Positions 49,973 to 61,247 of a stretch of 64,000 nucleotides of DNA are shown here, piece after piece. Positions within the stretch are counted from its first letter, which is position 1. Every line of letters begins with the position of its first letter. The position numbers and the translations under genes are program-made. Source of the DNA: Elizabethkingia occulta. Lineage in GTDB: Bacteria > Bacteroidota > Bacteroidia > Flavobacteriales > Weeksellaceae. Location: contig NZ_MAHX01000016.1 in the NCBI RefSeq assembly GCF_002023715.1, forward strand, positions 496,001-560,000, read 5' to 3'. The notes under the pieces are model-generated. The model saw only the letters and a program-made list of their open reading frames with translations. It searched no databases and was not told where the DNA came from.

Positions 49973-52306
49973 TTATTTTGTTCTGTTTTTTATAGCATCA
50001 GTAGCAGCTTCTATATCACGTACTTTTTTGACTTTTTTATTTCCGAAATTATAAGTGATGGATAAATCCAGCTGGCGTCTGTACATATAGTTGTTTACAT
50101 AGTTAAAGTTTCCGTTAACTTTTGGATCGTTAATGATTACTTTATTTGTATCTAATACATCATATACAGTAGCCATAAAAGTCCAGTCTCCCCATATTTT
50201 TTTCAGACTAAGATCAAGGCTTCCTAATGCACCTAATTGTCCTAACTCAATTTGTTGCTTATCTACAAACCAGTAATTAACACCTGCATACCACGTTTTA
50301 GCTTTATCCAAACGAATGTTGTTGTTGGCTTGAAGATTTAAACTTGTGGAATTTACATTATTAACATAAGGAATGAACTTGTCACCGTTCAGCGGATCTG
50401 TATCCAAGTACCCCTTATTAATATTAACCAGAACACCTACGTTAAGAGTTGTTGTCCAATAACCTTTAAAAAAGCTTTTTTGCATTCCTACTGTGAAATT
50501 AAGCTCTTGTTTATTTCCAAAATTGGTGCGAATGTAGCGAAGCTCATTAATTTTAGTAGAATAAGTTTCATATTTGCCCGTTACCGGATCTTTTATTGGA
50601 TTATTATTTGCATCAAGTTTAGTTACATCTACAGTTCTTTCTCTCTGCAAAGGAACCTGTGTAATAACATCTTTATAGAAACTATGACTTACAATAAAAT
50701 AATAAGAGTTTTTGTACATATATGTCAGTTCCTGATTGTAAGTTGATGAAGCCTTTACAAAAGGATTATTCTGAATATAGTTATATTGTGTCAAATAGGT
50801 TCTAACAGGATTTAGTTCCCAGAAAGAAGGTCTTCTCATTCTGCTGGAAAATGCATATGAGATATTATTATTCTTGTTAATAGCATAATTTAAGCTTAAA
50901 TATGGAAGGAAGTTATTGTAATCTCTTTTGATATTGCTCAAACTTGGATCTGCAGCATTTGATGATTCTCCGACACTATTTGTTATTTCATAACGGGCAC
51001 CAACTTTTCCACTAAACTTATCTGAGAACTTTTTATCCAATGTCAGATAGAACCCATAGATCTTTTCAGTATAAATAAAATGATTAGGGTTATATACTCT
51101 GTCATATTTATTAGATTCTGCATTCCAGTTGTCTGTATAGGATTTTGTATCGTTATCTGTTTTAGTATGATTGTAATTTCCACCGACACTTAGTGTAAAA
51201 TCATTCTTAAACTTTTGTACATAGTCCACCATTCCTGAAAAGTTATTGATCATCTGAGGTGTGCTTTGTACAATATTGGTCATTATATCTAGTGTACCAG
51301 GATTTCTGTAAATGATCTCTCCATTTTGGTTGGCATTTATTGTTGTGTTGGTACTATTTTGTCCTCTGTGGTAATTAAGGTAAGCAGCGTTCACATTTAA
51401 TTTGCTTCCTAAAGAATCTGTCTTTAATTCATAATTCAGATTAACAGAATTATTATAGGATTGGGCATTTTCATAGCTTTTCGTCCAATTATATCTGCTT
51501 TGCCAGTTATTTTTATCATCCAGGAATTTTACTGTATTGAACAAGTCGGATGTAGATGCAAAACTTTTATTATACCAGGTATTATAGCTTAATGCCAGGT
51601 TACTGTTGTCAGTCAATGCATAGTCAATATTCAGATAACCTCCGTAGTTTTTATTAGGGTCATTAACAGAACCTTGTGACTGGTTTGTTGAGCGTTCGTT
51701 ACCATTTTTCAATAGATATGTTTGATATTGTGTCCAGTCACTTGTATTAAAACTAGAGCTTATACCCAATTTATCTTTTCTGTAATTGACAGAAACTCCT
51801 GCTCCGGGGTTATTAAAACGCCCCTGATTATTTGTCATTCTCAGGTTTCCATTCAGTCCATTATCAGCTCTTTTTTTAAGGATAATGTTGATAATTCCGT
51901 CTGAAGATTCTACCTGATATTCACTTCCAGGCATTGTAATCACTTCTATTTTCTGGATATTCTCTGCAGGAGTATTTTTCAAAAATGCTGCAAGAGCATC
52001 TGCATCCATTTGAGTTTTTCTTCCGTTGATAAAAATAATAGCGTTGGACTTACCCGCAATTTTTAGTGTTTTATCATCTGTTGTAGAAACTAAAGGTGTT
52101 TCTTTTAAAAGATTAAGAGCTGTATTTCCTTTTGCTACAGGAGATGCTGCTACGTCGTATACAAATCTGTCTGTTTTTTTCTGAAAGACTTTCTTTGTAA
52201 GTGTTACTTCCTCAATCTTTTTTGTGGTGGCTGTATCTTTTTTAGATTGCTGTGCTGTTACCAGGATACTCCCCAGAATTCCTATAGAGAAAATTAATCG
52301 TTTCAT
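49973..52306 (-). CDS. Outer membrane beta-barrel protein (TonB-receptor-like)
   Basis: A 777-residue outer membrane protein with signal peptide (ends VTAQ about 19). A plug-like region (FVYDVAASPVAKGNTALNLLKETPLV, GKSNAIIFINGRKTQMDADAL, IQKIEVITMPGSEYQVESSDGIINIILKK) precedes a large barrel built from aromatic strands and loops, closing with ITYNFGNKK near 760. This is the OMP_b-brl_3 / TonB-dependent-receptor-related type common in Bacteroidetes. There is no obvious TonB box or carboxypeptidase-like N-domain. The substrate is unknown. It has its own promoter and the shared G+C-rich terminator. Confidence 0.88.
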   Translation of the reverse strand: MKRLIFSIGILGSILVTAQQSKKDTATTKKIEEVTLTKKVFQKKTDRFVYDVAASPVAKGNTALNLLKETPLVSTTDDKTLKIAGKSNAIIFINGRKTQMDADALAAFLKNTPAENIQKIEVITMPGSEYQVESSDGIINIILKKRADNGLNGNLRMTNNQGRFNNPGAGVSVNYRKDKLGISSSFNTSDWTQYQTYLLKNGNERSTNQSQGSVNDPNKNYGGYLNIDYALTDNSNLALSYNTWYNKSFASTSDLFNTVKFLDDKNNWQSRYNWTKSYENAQSYNNSVNLNYELKTDSLGSKLNVNAAYLNYHRGQNSTNTTINANQNGEIIYRNPGTLDIMTNIVQSTPQMINNFSGMVDYVQKFKNDFTLSVGGNYNHTKTDNDTKSYTDNWNAESNKYDRVYNPNHFIYTEKIYGFYLTLDKKFSDKFSGKVGARYEITNSVGESSNAADPSLSNIKRDYNNFLPYLSLNYAINKNNNISYAFSSRMRRPSFWELNPVRTYLTQYNYIQNNPFVKASSTYNQELTYMYKNSYYFIVSHSFYKDVITQVPLQRERTVDVTKLDANNNPIKDPVTGKYETYSTKINELRYIRTNFGNKQELNFTVGMQKSFFKGYWTTTLNVGVLVNINKGYLDTDPLNGDKFIPYVNNVNSTSLNLQANNNIRLDKAKTWYAGVNYWFVDKQQIELGQLGALGSLDLSLKKIWGDWTFMATVYDVLDTNKVIINDPKVNGNFNYVNNYMYRRQLDLSITYNFGNKKVKKVRDIEAATDAIKNRTK

Positions 52307-52369
52307 AGCAAGTTTATTTTAGGTGTTAATTAGTGCTTAGTATTTTTTATTATCTAATATTTTACATGG

Positions 52370-52401
52370 CAAAGATATAATTATAAATTAGTATTATGCA
52401 A
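52370..52401 (-). promoter_or_regulatory. Promoter of the outer membrane barrel gene
   Basis: On the minus strand, TTG (52399-52401), 21-base spacer, TATCTTTG (52370-52377). A good consensus match about 65 bases before the start. Confidence 0.7.
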
Positions 52402-52536
52402 TACAAAGTAGTAGAATATTTTTAATACTGAATTTAACTCATTGATTATCAGTTTTGAAAATTAACTACGGAAAATTACCTCTTTATCAATTAGACAATT
52501 GAGAGGTTAAAATTGTTACATGCTAAAGTGAAAAAA

Positions 52537-52881
52537 TTATTCTTCTCTGTTTTTTTTCGCGAGAGATTTGTCTACCCAAATGGTTGCAAAAGGGAATAGG
52601 GCAGCTAAAAGTGCAAAAACAAAATCCTCATCATCCCAGTTATAAATTTTTCTGGAAGGAAGACATAAGAGTAAGTATAGTGTAAAAAATAGACCGTGAA
52701 TGTTACCTACAACAATAATGAAAATTGTAGATAATAATCCGTCCGGATCATAGCGCTTCCATACCATGGCTATACAATAAAGCAGAAAACACGAAACAGC
52801 TTCTGCAATGCAAATGTTTTTGAACCATCTGATAATTGTGTCCTCAGGGTATTTACTGAAATAGCGGTTGATAAATTCCAT
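52537..52881 (-). CDS. DUF3817 membrane protein
   Basis: A 114-residue protein with three membrane helices, matching the DUF3817 pattern: IRWFKNICIAEAVSCFLLYCIAM, then FIIVVGNIHGLFFTLYLLL with the conserved His, and FALLAALFPFATIWVDKSL at the end. Function unknown. It lies downstream of nadD-recJ on the same strand with an 87-base gap, so it may be a separate transcript. Confidence 0.85.
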   Translation of the reverse strand: MEFINRYFSKYPEDTIIRWFKNICIAEAVSCFLLYCIAMVWKRYDPDGLLSTIFIIVVGNIHGLFFTLYLLLCLPSRKIYNWDDEDFVFALLAALFPFATIWVDKSLAKKNREE

Positions 52882-52968
52882 TCTGCTGCAAATATAATGA
52901 TTAGTTATCAGAATCAGCAGCTGATTATTATTAGCATCTCTGTGATTAAAGAAGAGAATCTGGCTTTA

Positions 52969-53553
52969 TTATTTGTAAAAATTACTGCCTTCAAGATATT
53001 CAAAAACTTCTGGTGGTAACATAGGACGTACATTTTTACCAGCTTTAATCATATTTCTTATTTCTGTAGCGGATAATTCTACAATAGGAGCCTTTACCAG
53101 ATGTATATTGCCATCCTGAAGATATTGATCTGTATTCTTCTTTTCTGAAAAAACACGCGGATAAACAATCAATTCATGACGGGCGATTAATTGCTCGTAG
53201 TTTTTCCATTTTGGAAGGCTCTCCAGATTATCTTCTCCCATAATAAGACAAAATCCATGATCCGGATATTTTTCGTGTAGATAAGTTAAAGTATCTATCG
53301 TATAAGAGGGCCGGGGAAGGCTGAATTCAATATCCGAAGCTTTTAGCTTTGGATAGCTTTGTACTGCAAGATTTACCATTTCCAGACGATTGTACTCATC
53401 TAATAGATTAGCCTTAGACTTAAAAGGATTCTGTGGACTTACAATAAACCAAATCTCTTCCAGATCTGTATTTTCCAGAATATAATTGGACAAAATAAGA
53501 TGTCCGATATGAATAGGATTAAAAGAACCAAAAAATAAGCCTACTTTTTTCAT
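52969..53553 (-). CDS. nadD: Nicotinate-nucleotide adenylyltransferase
   Basis: A 194-residue enzyme that joins ATP and nicotinate mononucleotide in NAD synthesis. The GSFNPIHIGHLILSN nucleotidyltransferase motif is at the start, and PRPSYTIDTLTYL and IVELSATEIRNMIKAGKNVR complete the family. Cytosolic and full length. It follows recJ by 19 bases on the minus strand, forming a small operon. Confidence 0.97.
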   Translation of the reverse strand: MKKVGLFFGSFNPIHIGHLILSNYILENTDLEEIWFIVSPQNPFKSKANLLDEYNRLEMVNLAVQSYPKLKASDIEFSLPRPSYTIDTLTYLHEKYPDHGFCLIMGEDNLESLPKWKNYEQLIARHELIVYPRVFSEKKNTDQYLQDGNIHLVKAPIVELSATEIRNMIKAGKNVRPMLPPEVFEYLEGSNFYK

Positions 53554-53572
53554 GATGCAATTTTAGAAAAAA

Positions 53573-55279
53573 TTAATGGAAAATAACATCTCTAACATTG
53601 AGATAGTAAGTGAGATTATCTTTCCAATGGTTCTCTTCAATAGTAAATGCAAGATCAAAAGTTTTGGTTTTGAAATCAGTGGCATGTTCACCCATTTTGA
53701 AAGCCAGGCATTCTATTCCTTTTCTAGAAGAATCCTGAACAATATTAAATTTCAAATGAGAACTTTGCTTTCCAATTTTCCTTACGGGGCCACTTACTCG
53801 GGCATTTTTAATTACCAAAACAGGTTTCATATTTTCAGGACCAAAAGGAGCCAGCCATCGATGGAACTGGAAAAAATCATTAGTTAAATCGTTCAGAGAA
53901 ATTTCAGCGTCAATTTCAATACTTGGAGTTTTCTGATGTTCCTTTATAGAATTTTTTACAGTCTCTTCGAATTTTGTTTTAAATGCTTCAAAATGTTTTT
54001 TCTCCATGGACAGTCCTGCTGCCGCGCGGTGTCCTCCAAATTTTAAAAATAAATCTGAACAGACATCTAATGCATTGTGGAGATCGAAGTCTGCTACAGA
54101 ACGAGCCGAAGCTACCATTTCACCATTGCTGCCGTCTGTAAATACCAAGGTTGGTTTGTAATATAATTCGATCAGCCTGGATGCAACAATACCAATTACA
54201 CCTTTATTCCATCCGGATTGGTAAACAATTGTACTGAATGTTTTCTCTTGTTTTGTCTCAATAACCTGATCAATTGCCTGTTGGGTCATATTACTGTCCA
54301 ATTCTTTTCTCTCATCATTTAGATTTACAATTTGATCTGCGATGAGGTGAGCCTGTTTAGCATTTTCTGCAATCATTAACTCTACAGCAGCTTTCCCGTG
54401 GGAAATTCTACCAGCTGCATTTATTTTAGGCGCAATTTCAAAAACAATATTTGATATTGTAAAGTTCTGAAGCTTTTCGTAAGGAATTAAAATCTTTAAT
54501 CCCTGTTTTTTTGTTTTACGCAGTTTATTGAGTCCCATTTTAGCGAATACTCTGTTTTCACCAGTTATAGGAACAATATCTGCAGCAATACTTATCGCCA
54601 AAAGATCGGTTAGATCTTGTAATTCGTAATCCGGAATTTTATAGATGGTATTCAGTGCCTGACAAAGTTTATAACCAACACCGCAGCCACTAAGATCCTT
54701 ATAAGGATATTCACAGTCTTTTCGTTTAGGGTCAAGCACCGCTGCTGCTTTTGGAATCTCATCACCCGGAAGGTGATGGTCACAAATGATAAAGTCAATT
54801 CCCAGACTATTAGCATAGTCAACTTTATCTGCAGACTTTATTCCACAGTCTAATGCGATGATTAAAGAAAAATCATTTTCTTTTGCATAATCGATTCCTT
54901 CCGTGGAAACACCATAGCCTTCCAGATTTCTGTCCGGGATATAAAAATCTAAATATTTCTTGTCGCAGATTTTGCTAAGGTACAGATACATTAATGCAAC
55001 GGCAGTTGTACCGTCTACATCGTAATCTCCAAAAACTAATATTTTTTCTCCGTTTTCAATAGCCGTAGCAATTCTTTCTACTGCTTTTTGCATATCTGCC
55101 ATTAGAAAAGGATTGTGGATATCAGAAGCTTTCGGCTTGAAGAATTCTCTGGCTTTCTGGTAAGAATCTATACCTCGCATAACCAGAATTTTGGATGCTA
55201 AATAACCAAATCCCAGCGAAGAGCTGATACTATCTATTACGTCTTCGGAAGGTGTCGGTTTGTAGATCCATCGTTGCAT
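53573..55279 (-). CDS. recJ: Single-stranded-DNA-specific exonuclease RecJ
   Basis: A 568-residue DHH-family 5'-3' exonuclease used in recombination and repair. DHH motifs: VFGDYDVDGTTAVALMYLYL, IIALDCGIKSADKV, FIICDHHLPGDEIPKA, SGCGVGYKLCQAL; the DHHA1 part shows GVIGIVASRLIELYYKPTLVF and FGGHRAAAGLSME. An ATG pair at 55282/55279 gives the typical MQRWIYKP start; a TTG 18 codons upstream is less likely. Followed by nadD. Confidence 0.96.
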   Translation of the reverse strand: MQRWIYKPTPSEDVIDSISSSLGFGYLASKILVMRGIDSYQKAREFFKPKASDIHNPFLMADMQKAVERIATAIENGEKILVFGDYDVDGTTAVALMYLYLSKICDKKYLDFYIPDRNLEGYGVSTEGIDYAKENDFSLIIALDCGIKSADKVDYANSLGIDFIICDHHLPGDEIPKAAAVLDPKRKDCEYPYKDLSGCGVGYKLCQALNTIYKIPDYELQDLTDLLAISIAADIVPITGENRVFAKMGLNKLRKTKKQGLKILIPYEKLQNFTISNIVFEIAPKINAAGRISHGKAAVELMIAENAKQAHLIADQIVNLNDERKELDSNMTQQAIDQVIETKQEKTFSTIVYQSGWNKGVIGIVASRLIELYYKPTLVFTDGSNGEMVASARSVADFDLHNALDVCSDLFLKFGGHRAAAGLSMEKKHFEAFKTKFEETVKNSIKEHQKTPSIEIDAEISLNDLTNDFFQFHRWLAPFGPENMKPVLVIKNARVSGPVRKIGKQSSHLKFNIVQDSSRKGIECLAFKMGEHATDFKTKTFDLAFTIEENHWKDNLTYYLNVRDVIFH

Positions 55280-55427
55280 CATAGGGTAACAAATATAGGA
55301 AATAAAAAGTGTATGTCTTAATAGTTTTAGCAAAATTAATTTTGTAATAATAGAAAACTATATATTTAAATCACAGGATGGTGTTTAAAAATTGTATATT
55401 GCGCCGGATAACTTAAAATACTATAAA

Positions 55428-56240
55428 ATGAAAAGAATTATTGCTGGCGCATTAATATTGGGCGCTTTTTCTATGTCAAATGCTCAGATTAGTTTGGGTA
55501 AAATTACAGATGTTGCTGGAAAAGGATTAAAAGCCTTAACGTTTAGTAATGCAGATGCTATTAATCTTTCTAAAGAAGCTGTAGAATGGATGGACAAGAA
55601 TAATGCTGTTGCAGGACCAAAAGATCCATATACAATCAGATTGAATAAGCTTTTCGGGAAACATAAAACACAAGACGGATTAAACCTGAACTATAAGGTT
55701 TATAAAGTAAAGGACATTAATGCTTTTGCTTGTGCAGACGGAAGTGTAAGAGTTTTCTCTTCTCTAATGGATATTATGACTGATGATGAAATTCTTGCAG
55801 TGATTGGTCATGAAATTGGACACGTGAAGAATGAAGATACTAAAGATGCTATGAAGAGTGCATATATGAAGGCTGCGGCTCTTGATGCTGCATCTGCTAC
55901 ATCCAGAACAGTAGCGACTTTAAATGAAAGTCAACTTGGAAAAATGGCTAACGAAATGATGGATGCTGCCCATAGCAAAAAGCAAGAATCTGAGGCAGAT
56001 CTTTATTCATATGATTTTATGAAAAAGAATGGCTATAATGTTGTAGCAGAGTATACCGCATTCAAAAAATTAGCATTATTGTCTGAGCAGGGAGATAAGC
56101 AAAGTGGTTTTCAGAAAATGTTTAATTCACATCCGGATAGTGTAAAAAGAGCTGATGTGATTAAGAAAAAAGCTGAAAAAGACGGGTTGTGGAAAGATCC
56201 GGGAACAGTAACAATTCCGACAACAAAACTGACAAAATAA
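55428..56240 (+). CDS. M48-family zinc metallopeptidase (exported)
   Basis: A 270-residue secreted peptidase with signal peptide (ends SNAQ about 20). The HEIGH zinc motif appears in AVIGHEIGHVKNEDT, and the third ligand Glu lies in the QESEADLYSYDFM segment, as in M48 proteases. The preceding FACADGSVRVFSSLMDIMTDDEILA is typical of the family. Loiterer-like envelope quality control is a plausible role. The ATG at 55428 is chosen over a TTG twelve codons before, because it starts the signal peptide. Divergent from recJ. Confidence 0.92.
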   Translation: MKRIIAGALILGAFSMSNAQISLGKITDVAGKGLKALTFSNADAINLSKEAVEWMDKNNAVAGPKDPYTIRLNKLFGKHKTQDGLNLNYKVYKVKDINAFACADGSVRVFSSLMDIMTDDEILAVIGHEIGHVKNEDTKDAMKSAYMKAAALDAASATSRTVATLNESQLGKMANEMMDAAHSKKQESEADLYSYDFMKKNGYNVVAEYTAFKKLALLSEQGDKQSGFQKMFNSHPDSVKRADVIKKKAEKDGLWKDPGTVTIPTTKLTK

Positions 56241-56251
56241 ACTTAAAATAT

Positions 56252-56279
56252 AAAAGGATGATCAACTGATCATCCTTTT
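56252..56279. terminator. Bidirectional terminator between M48 and ABC-F genes
   Basis: AAAAGGATGATCA pairs with TGATCATCCTTTT, flanked by A/T tracts; serves both convergent genes. Confidence 0.88.
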
Positions 56280-56303
56280 AATTTTCTCTTATAACGGAAT
56301 TGA

Positions 56304-57968
<1,665 letters not shown>

Positions 57969-58014
57969 TTATATGTCTTCGAGGAAAAATGTTAGTGTTT
58001 TGTTAAATTTTGGT

Positions 58015-58473
58015 ATGAAAATTGAAAGAACTGTTAATATTGTAAACAGAAGAGCTCGCTTTGAGTATGAAATACTTGAAGAATATGAAGCAGGTATTGT
58101 TTTATTCGGAACCGAAATAAAGTCATTACGTTCTTCTAAAGCATCAATTGCGGAAAGTTTTTGCCAGATGAAAGACGGCGAACTTTGGGTAGTTAATATG
58201 ATGATTGATGAATATAAGATGGGATCATTTTATAATCACAAGGCGAAACGCGATCGGAAGTTGTTACTACATAAAGGAGAACTTTCCCGTTTGGAGAAAA
58301 AAGTAAAAGATGTAGGGTTTACAATAATACCTTTAAAATTATATATAAATGATAAAGGTAGAGCTAAACTACTTATTGGGTTTGGAAGAGGAAAGAAACT
58401 ATTTGACAAACGTGAATCTATTAAAAAGCGTGAATCTGATAGAAATCTAAGCAGAATTCGAAAGAATTTTTAA
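58015..58473 (+). CDS. smpB: SsrA-binding protein SmpB
   Basis: A 152-residue tmRNA partner used in ribosome rescue. VNIVNRRARFEYEILEEYEAGIVLFGTEIKSLRSSKASIAESF and the YNHKAKRDRKLLLHKGELSRL region are diagnostic, as is the basic end KRESIKKRESDRNLSRIRKNF. The ATG at 58015 is preferred: longer frames start within the ABC-F gene, and the promoter element lies at 57936. An ATG at 57973 would add 14 residues (MSSRKNVSVLLNFG). Confidence 0.95.
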   Translation: MKIERTVNIVNRRARFEYEILEEYEAGIVLFGTEIKSLRSSKASIAESFCQMKDGELWVVNMMIDEYKMGSFYNHKAKRDRKLLLHKGELSRLEKKVKDVGFTIIPLKLYINDKGRAKLLIGFGRGKKLFDKRESIKKRESDRNLSRIRKNF

Positions 58474-58540
58474 AAAAACTTTGTTTAATACGTATTTTTA
58501 TATTTATTTTGCATTATCAATTATTTAATCATTTAATTCT

Positions 58541-60016
58541 ATGAAAAATTTAAAACTAGGAATTACAGCATTGGCACTTACGGTAGCCACTACTGCTTTC
58601 GCACAGACTACGAGCAATCCGTGGTTAATCGGTGTGGGTGCACATGGTGAAAACCACAGAGCGCAAGCTAACAATTTCTCAAATACCTTCGGTGCTCAGA
58701 ATCTGACTAAGAGGCTATTTAATTTGAATAATTTCTCTATTACTCCACCATTATCTAAATTAACTGTTGCTAGAAATATCAACAAATATTTAGTTCTTGA
58801 CTTACAGGCTTCTGTAGGTAATGTTGGTAATAAGAGATTTGACATGGACAAAGAGTTTTTCTTGATGGCTGGTTTAGGTCTTCAATTCAAATTCAACAGT
58901 CTATGGAATGAAGAGTCTTGGTTCGATCCGTATGCAAGAGTTGGTGCTAACTACCTGAGACATGACTATTCTGGGTTAACTTTCCCTAGAAATGACTGGA
59001 GAGGTGCTTATAACTATCCAACTTACAATGGTAATGGTGATTTAACAGGTAAGAAAAACTTCTTCGCAGTATCTACAGGTTTAGGATCTAACTTCTGGAT
59101 TACTAAAAACTTCGGTCTTGGTATCCAAGGAGATTATGTAACAACTCCAGGTGATAAATCTACAGTTGCTAACTTCTGGCAAGCTTCTGCGTCTCTATTA
59201 TTCAGATTTGGTAACAGAGACAGAGATAAGGATGGTATCCCTGATAAAGATGACAGATGTCCAGATACTCCAGGATTACCTGAGTTCCAAGGATGTCCAG
59301 ATACAGACGGTGATGGTATTCCAGATATCGACGATAAATGTCCAGATGTTGCTGGTCCAAAAGAAAACCAAGGTTGTCCTTGGCCAGATACTGACGGTGA
59401 CGGTGTGTTAGACAAAGACGATCAGTGTGTTAACGTACCAGGTCCAAAAGAAAACAACGGTTGTCCTTGGCCAGATAGAGATGGTGATGGTATCCCTGAT
59501 AAAGATGACAAATGTCCAGATGTACCAGGTCTTCCTGAGTACCAAGGATGTCCTCCAACAAAAGATAGAGTAACTAAAGAGCTTAAAGATATCTTATTTG
59601 ATTTCAACAAAGCTACTATCCAATCTGGATCTTTATCTAAAGTAGATGCTGCAGCTGATATCATTAAAGGTGCTAAAGTAGAAAACTTCTTAGTTGTTGG
59701 TCATACAGATGCTAAAGGTAATGCTAACTACAACTTGAAATTATCAAGAGAAAGAGCTGCTTCTGTAGTTAAAGCTCTTGAAGCTAGAGGTGTAAACGGA
59801 TCTCAATTGAAATCTGTAGGTGTAGGTTCTAAAGAAGCTACTGTACCAGCTACTGCTTCTAACGAGGCTAGACAAGAAGACAGAAAAGTAGAAGTTAGAC
59901 AAATCTCTGCTGATACTGAATGGTCTACTTATAAAAAAGATGACGTTACTGTTGCTAAGCCAGTAAAAAAAGGAGTGAAAAAATCTTCTAAAAAAGTTAT
60001 CAAAAAGAAAAAATAA
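58541..60016 (+). CDS. OmpA-family protein with thrombospondin type 3 repeats
   Basis: A 491-residue outer membrane protein. A signal peptide (ends TAFAQ about 22) and an N-terminal beta barrel (to about 225) are followed by calcium-binding type 3 repeats (DRDKDGIPDKDDRCPDTPG, DTDGDGIPDIDDKCPD, DTDGDGVLDKDDQC, DRDGDGIPDKDDKCPD). The C-terminal OmpA peptidoglycan domain is at about 350-460 (DILFDFNKATIQ, VVGHTDAKGNANYNLKLSRERAASV). A Lys-rich tail follows (KKGVKKSSKKVIKKKK). It probably ties the outer membrane to the wall. Own terminator; no exact TAnnTTTG upstream. Confidence 0.96.
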   Translation: MKNLKLGITALALTVATTAFAQTTSNPWLIGVGAHGENHRAQANNFSNTFGAQNLTKRLFNLNNFSITPPLSKLTVARNINKYLVLDLQASVGNVGNKRFDMDKEFFLMAGLGLQFKFNSLWNEESWFDPYARVGANYLRHDYSGLTFPRNDWRGAYNYPTYNGNGDLTGKKNFFAVSTGLGSNFWITKNFGLGIQGDYVTTPGDKSTVANFWQASASLLFRFGNRDRDKDGIPDKDDRCPDTPGLPEFQGCPDTDGDGIPDIDDKCPDVAGPKENQGCPWPDTDGDGVLDKDDQCVNVPGPKENNGCPWPDRDGDGIPDKDDKCPDVPGLPEYQGCPPTKDRVTKELKDILFDFNKATIQSGSLSKVDAAADIIKGAKVENFLVVGHTDAKGNANYNLKLSRERAASVVKALEARGVNGSQLKSVGVGSKEATVPATASNEARQEDRKVEVRQISADTEWSTYKKDDVTVAKPVKKGVKKSSKKVIKKKK

Positions 60017-60038
60017 TTAAAGTTTTTTCAATATAATA

Positions 60039-60068
60039 AACACCTCCACCTAGTGGGGGTGTTTTTTT
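60039..60068 (+). terminator. Terminator of the OmpA-family gene
   Basis: AACACCTCCAC pairs with GTGGGGGTGTT across CTA, with one T-G pair, followed by TTTTTT. Confidence 0.9.
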
Positions 60069-60079
60069 ATGCATGTACG

Positions 60080-60110
60080 TTGTATAATTTGCTGATTAGT
60101 GATATTTTTG
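60080..60110 (+). promoter_or_regulatory. Promoter of the YebC-family gene
   Basis: TTG at 60080-60082, 20-base spacer, TATTTTTG at 60103-60110, 19 bases before the start. Confidence 0.75.
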
Positions 60111-60129
60111 CACGTAAATAAATTCAGAA

Positions 60130-60867
60130 ATGGGAAGAGCATTTGAATATAGAAAGGCCTCTAAGATGGCCAGATGGGATAAAATGGCAAAAACATTTTC
60201 CAGAATAGGAAAAGATATTGCATTGGCTGTAAAAGCCGGAGGAACTGACCCTGATTCCAACCCTGCATTAAGAAGGTGTATTCAGAATGCGAAAGGGGCT
60301 AATATGCCGAAAGATAATGTTGAAAGAGCCATTAAAAAAGCTTCTGGTGCAGATGCAGAAACCTATGAAGAAATTACCTATGAAGGATATGGACAAGGAG
60401 GTGTAGCTTTCTTCATTGAATGTACAACAAATAATCCTACAAGGACGGTTGCCAATGTAAGAGCTATCTTCAATAAGTTCGATGGTAATCTTGGTAAAAA
60501 CGGAGAACTATCTTTTCTATTTGATAGGAAAGGTATTTTTACTATAGAAAAATCTCAGATTAAAATGGAGTGGGACGATTTCGAAATGGAAATGATTGAT
60601 GGTGGTGCTGAAGAAATAGATCAGGATGAAGAAATTGTAATGGTTACGACAGCTTTTGAAGACTTCGGTACAATGTCTCATAAGCTTGAAGAGATGAAAT
60701 TAGAAGTTCAGAATGCAGAATTGCAAAGAATTCCTAATATGCATAAGGGTGTAAGTTTGGAGCAAGGCTTAGCTAATCTGAAAATGCTAGATCGTTTTGA
60801 AGAGGACGATGATGTACAAAACGTTTATCATAACATGGAAATGACAGAAGAATTACTTCAAAGCTAA
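60130..60867 (+). CDS. YebC/PmpR-family regulator
   Basis: A 245-residue protein of the YebC/TACO1 family: MGRAFEYRKASKMARWDKMAKTFSRIGKDIALAVKAGG at the start and AKGANMPKDNVERAIKKA, GGVAFFIECTTNNPTRTV, FEDFGTMSHKLEE later. Family members act as transcription regulators or as ribosome-associated factors that ease translation of proline runs. Which role applies here is not shown. Monocistronic, with own promoter and a bidirectional terminator. Confidence 0.95.
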   Translation: MGRAFEYRKASKMARWDKMAKTFSRIGKDIALAVKAGGTDPDSNPALRRCIQNAKGANMPKDNVERAIKKASGADAETYEEITYEGYGQGGVAFFIECTTNNPTRTVANVRAIFNKFDGNLGKNGELSFLFDRKGIFTIEKSQIKMEWDDFEMEMIDGGAEEIDQDEEIVMVTTAFEDFGTMSHKLEEMKLEVQNAELQRIPNMHKGVSLEQGLANLKMLDRFEEDDDVQNVYHNMEMTEELLQS

Positions 60868-60881
60868 GAAGCGATTTATAT

Positions 60882-60915
60882 AACAAAAGAGCCTGAAAAA
60901 TCAGGCTCTTTTGTT
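60882..60915. terminator. Bidirectional terminator between YebC-family and GNAT genes
   Basis: AACAAAAGAGCCTGA pairs with TCAGGCTCTTTTGTT around AAAA, with A and T tracts on both sides. Confidence 0.92.
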
Positions 60916-60918
60916 TTC

Positions 60919-61224
60919 CTAAGGATAAACATCACTAACATCTTTCATGTTGACCAATACATTTCGTGAGAAGCTGCAATGTGGATATATTTTCCAATGA
61001 TTTTCTCTGGCAAAATTTATAGCTTCAGTTACGAGCATTTGTCCATATCCATTTCCTTCATGCTTCGGAAATACCATTACATAGGAAATAATAAGAATAC
61101 TTTTTTCAGGCTGAATGGTATATGTTAATTTCCCTATTTCTTCATTATTCTGGTTAAAGGCACTGATGAATCCGCCGTTCTGGCTTTGTACCTTTTCAAA
61201 TCTTAGATTTTCCATATACAACAT
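60919..61224 (-). CDS. Small GNAT-family N-acetyltransferase (YjdJ-like)
   Basis: A 98-101-residue single-domain acetyltransferase-like protein. IISYVMVFPKHEGNGYGQMLV matches the acetyl-CoA P-loop (V..xxRGxGxG/A type: HEGNGYGQML), and KIYPHCSFSRNVL matches the YjdJ-type Cys segment. The substrate is unknown. Two in-frame ATGs (61224, 61215) are possible; the -7 element at 61240-61247 allows both. Confidence 0.85.
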   Translation of the reverse strand: MLYMENLRFEKVQSQNGGFISAFNQNNEEIGKLTYTIQPEKSILIISYVMVFPKHEGNGYGQMLVTEAINFARENHWKIYPHCSFSRNVLVNMKDVSDVYP

Positions 61225-61239
61225 GTTTTCTTAAATATA

Positions 61240-61247
61240 CAAAATTA
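61240..61247 (-). promoter_or_regulatory. -7 element of the GNAT gene (TAATTTTG)
   Basis: Exact TAnnTTTG on the minus strand, 15 bases before the first ATG. It overlaps the end of the RDD gene upstream, so it may be an internal promoter. Confidence 0.45.
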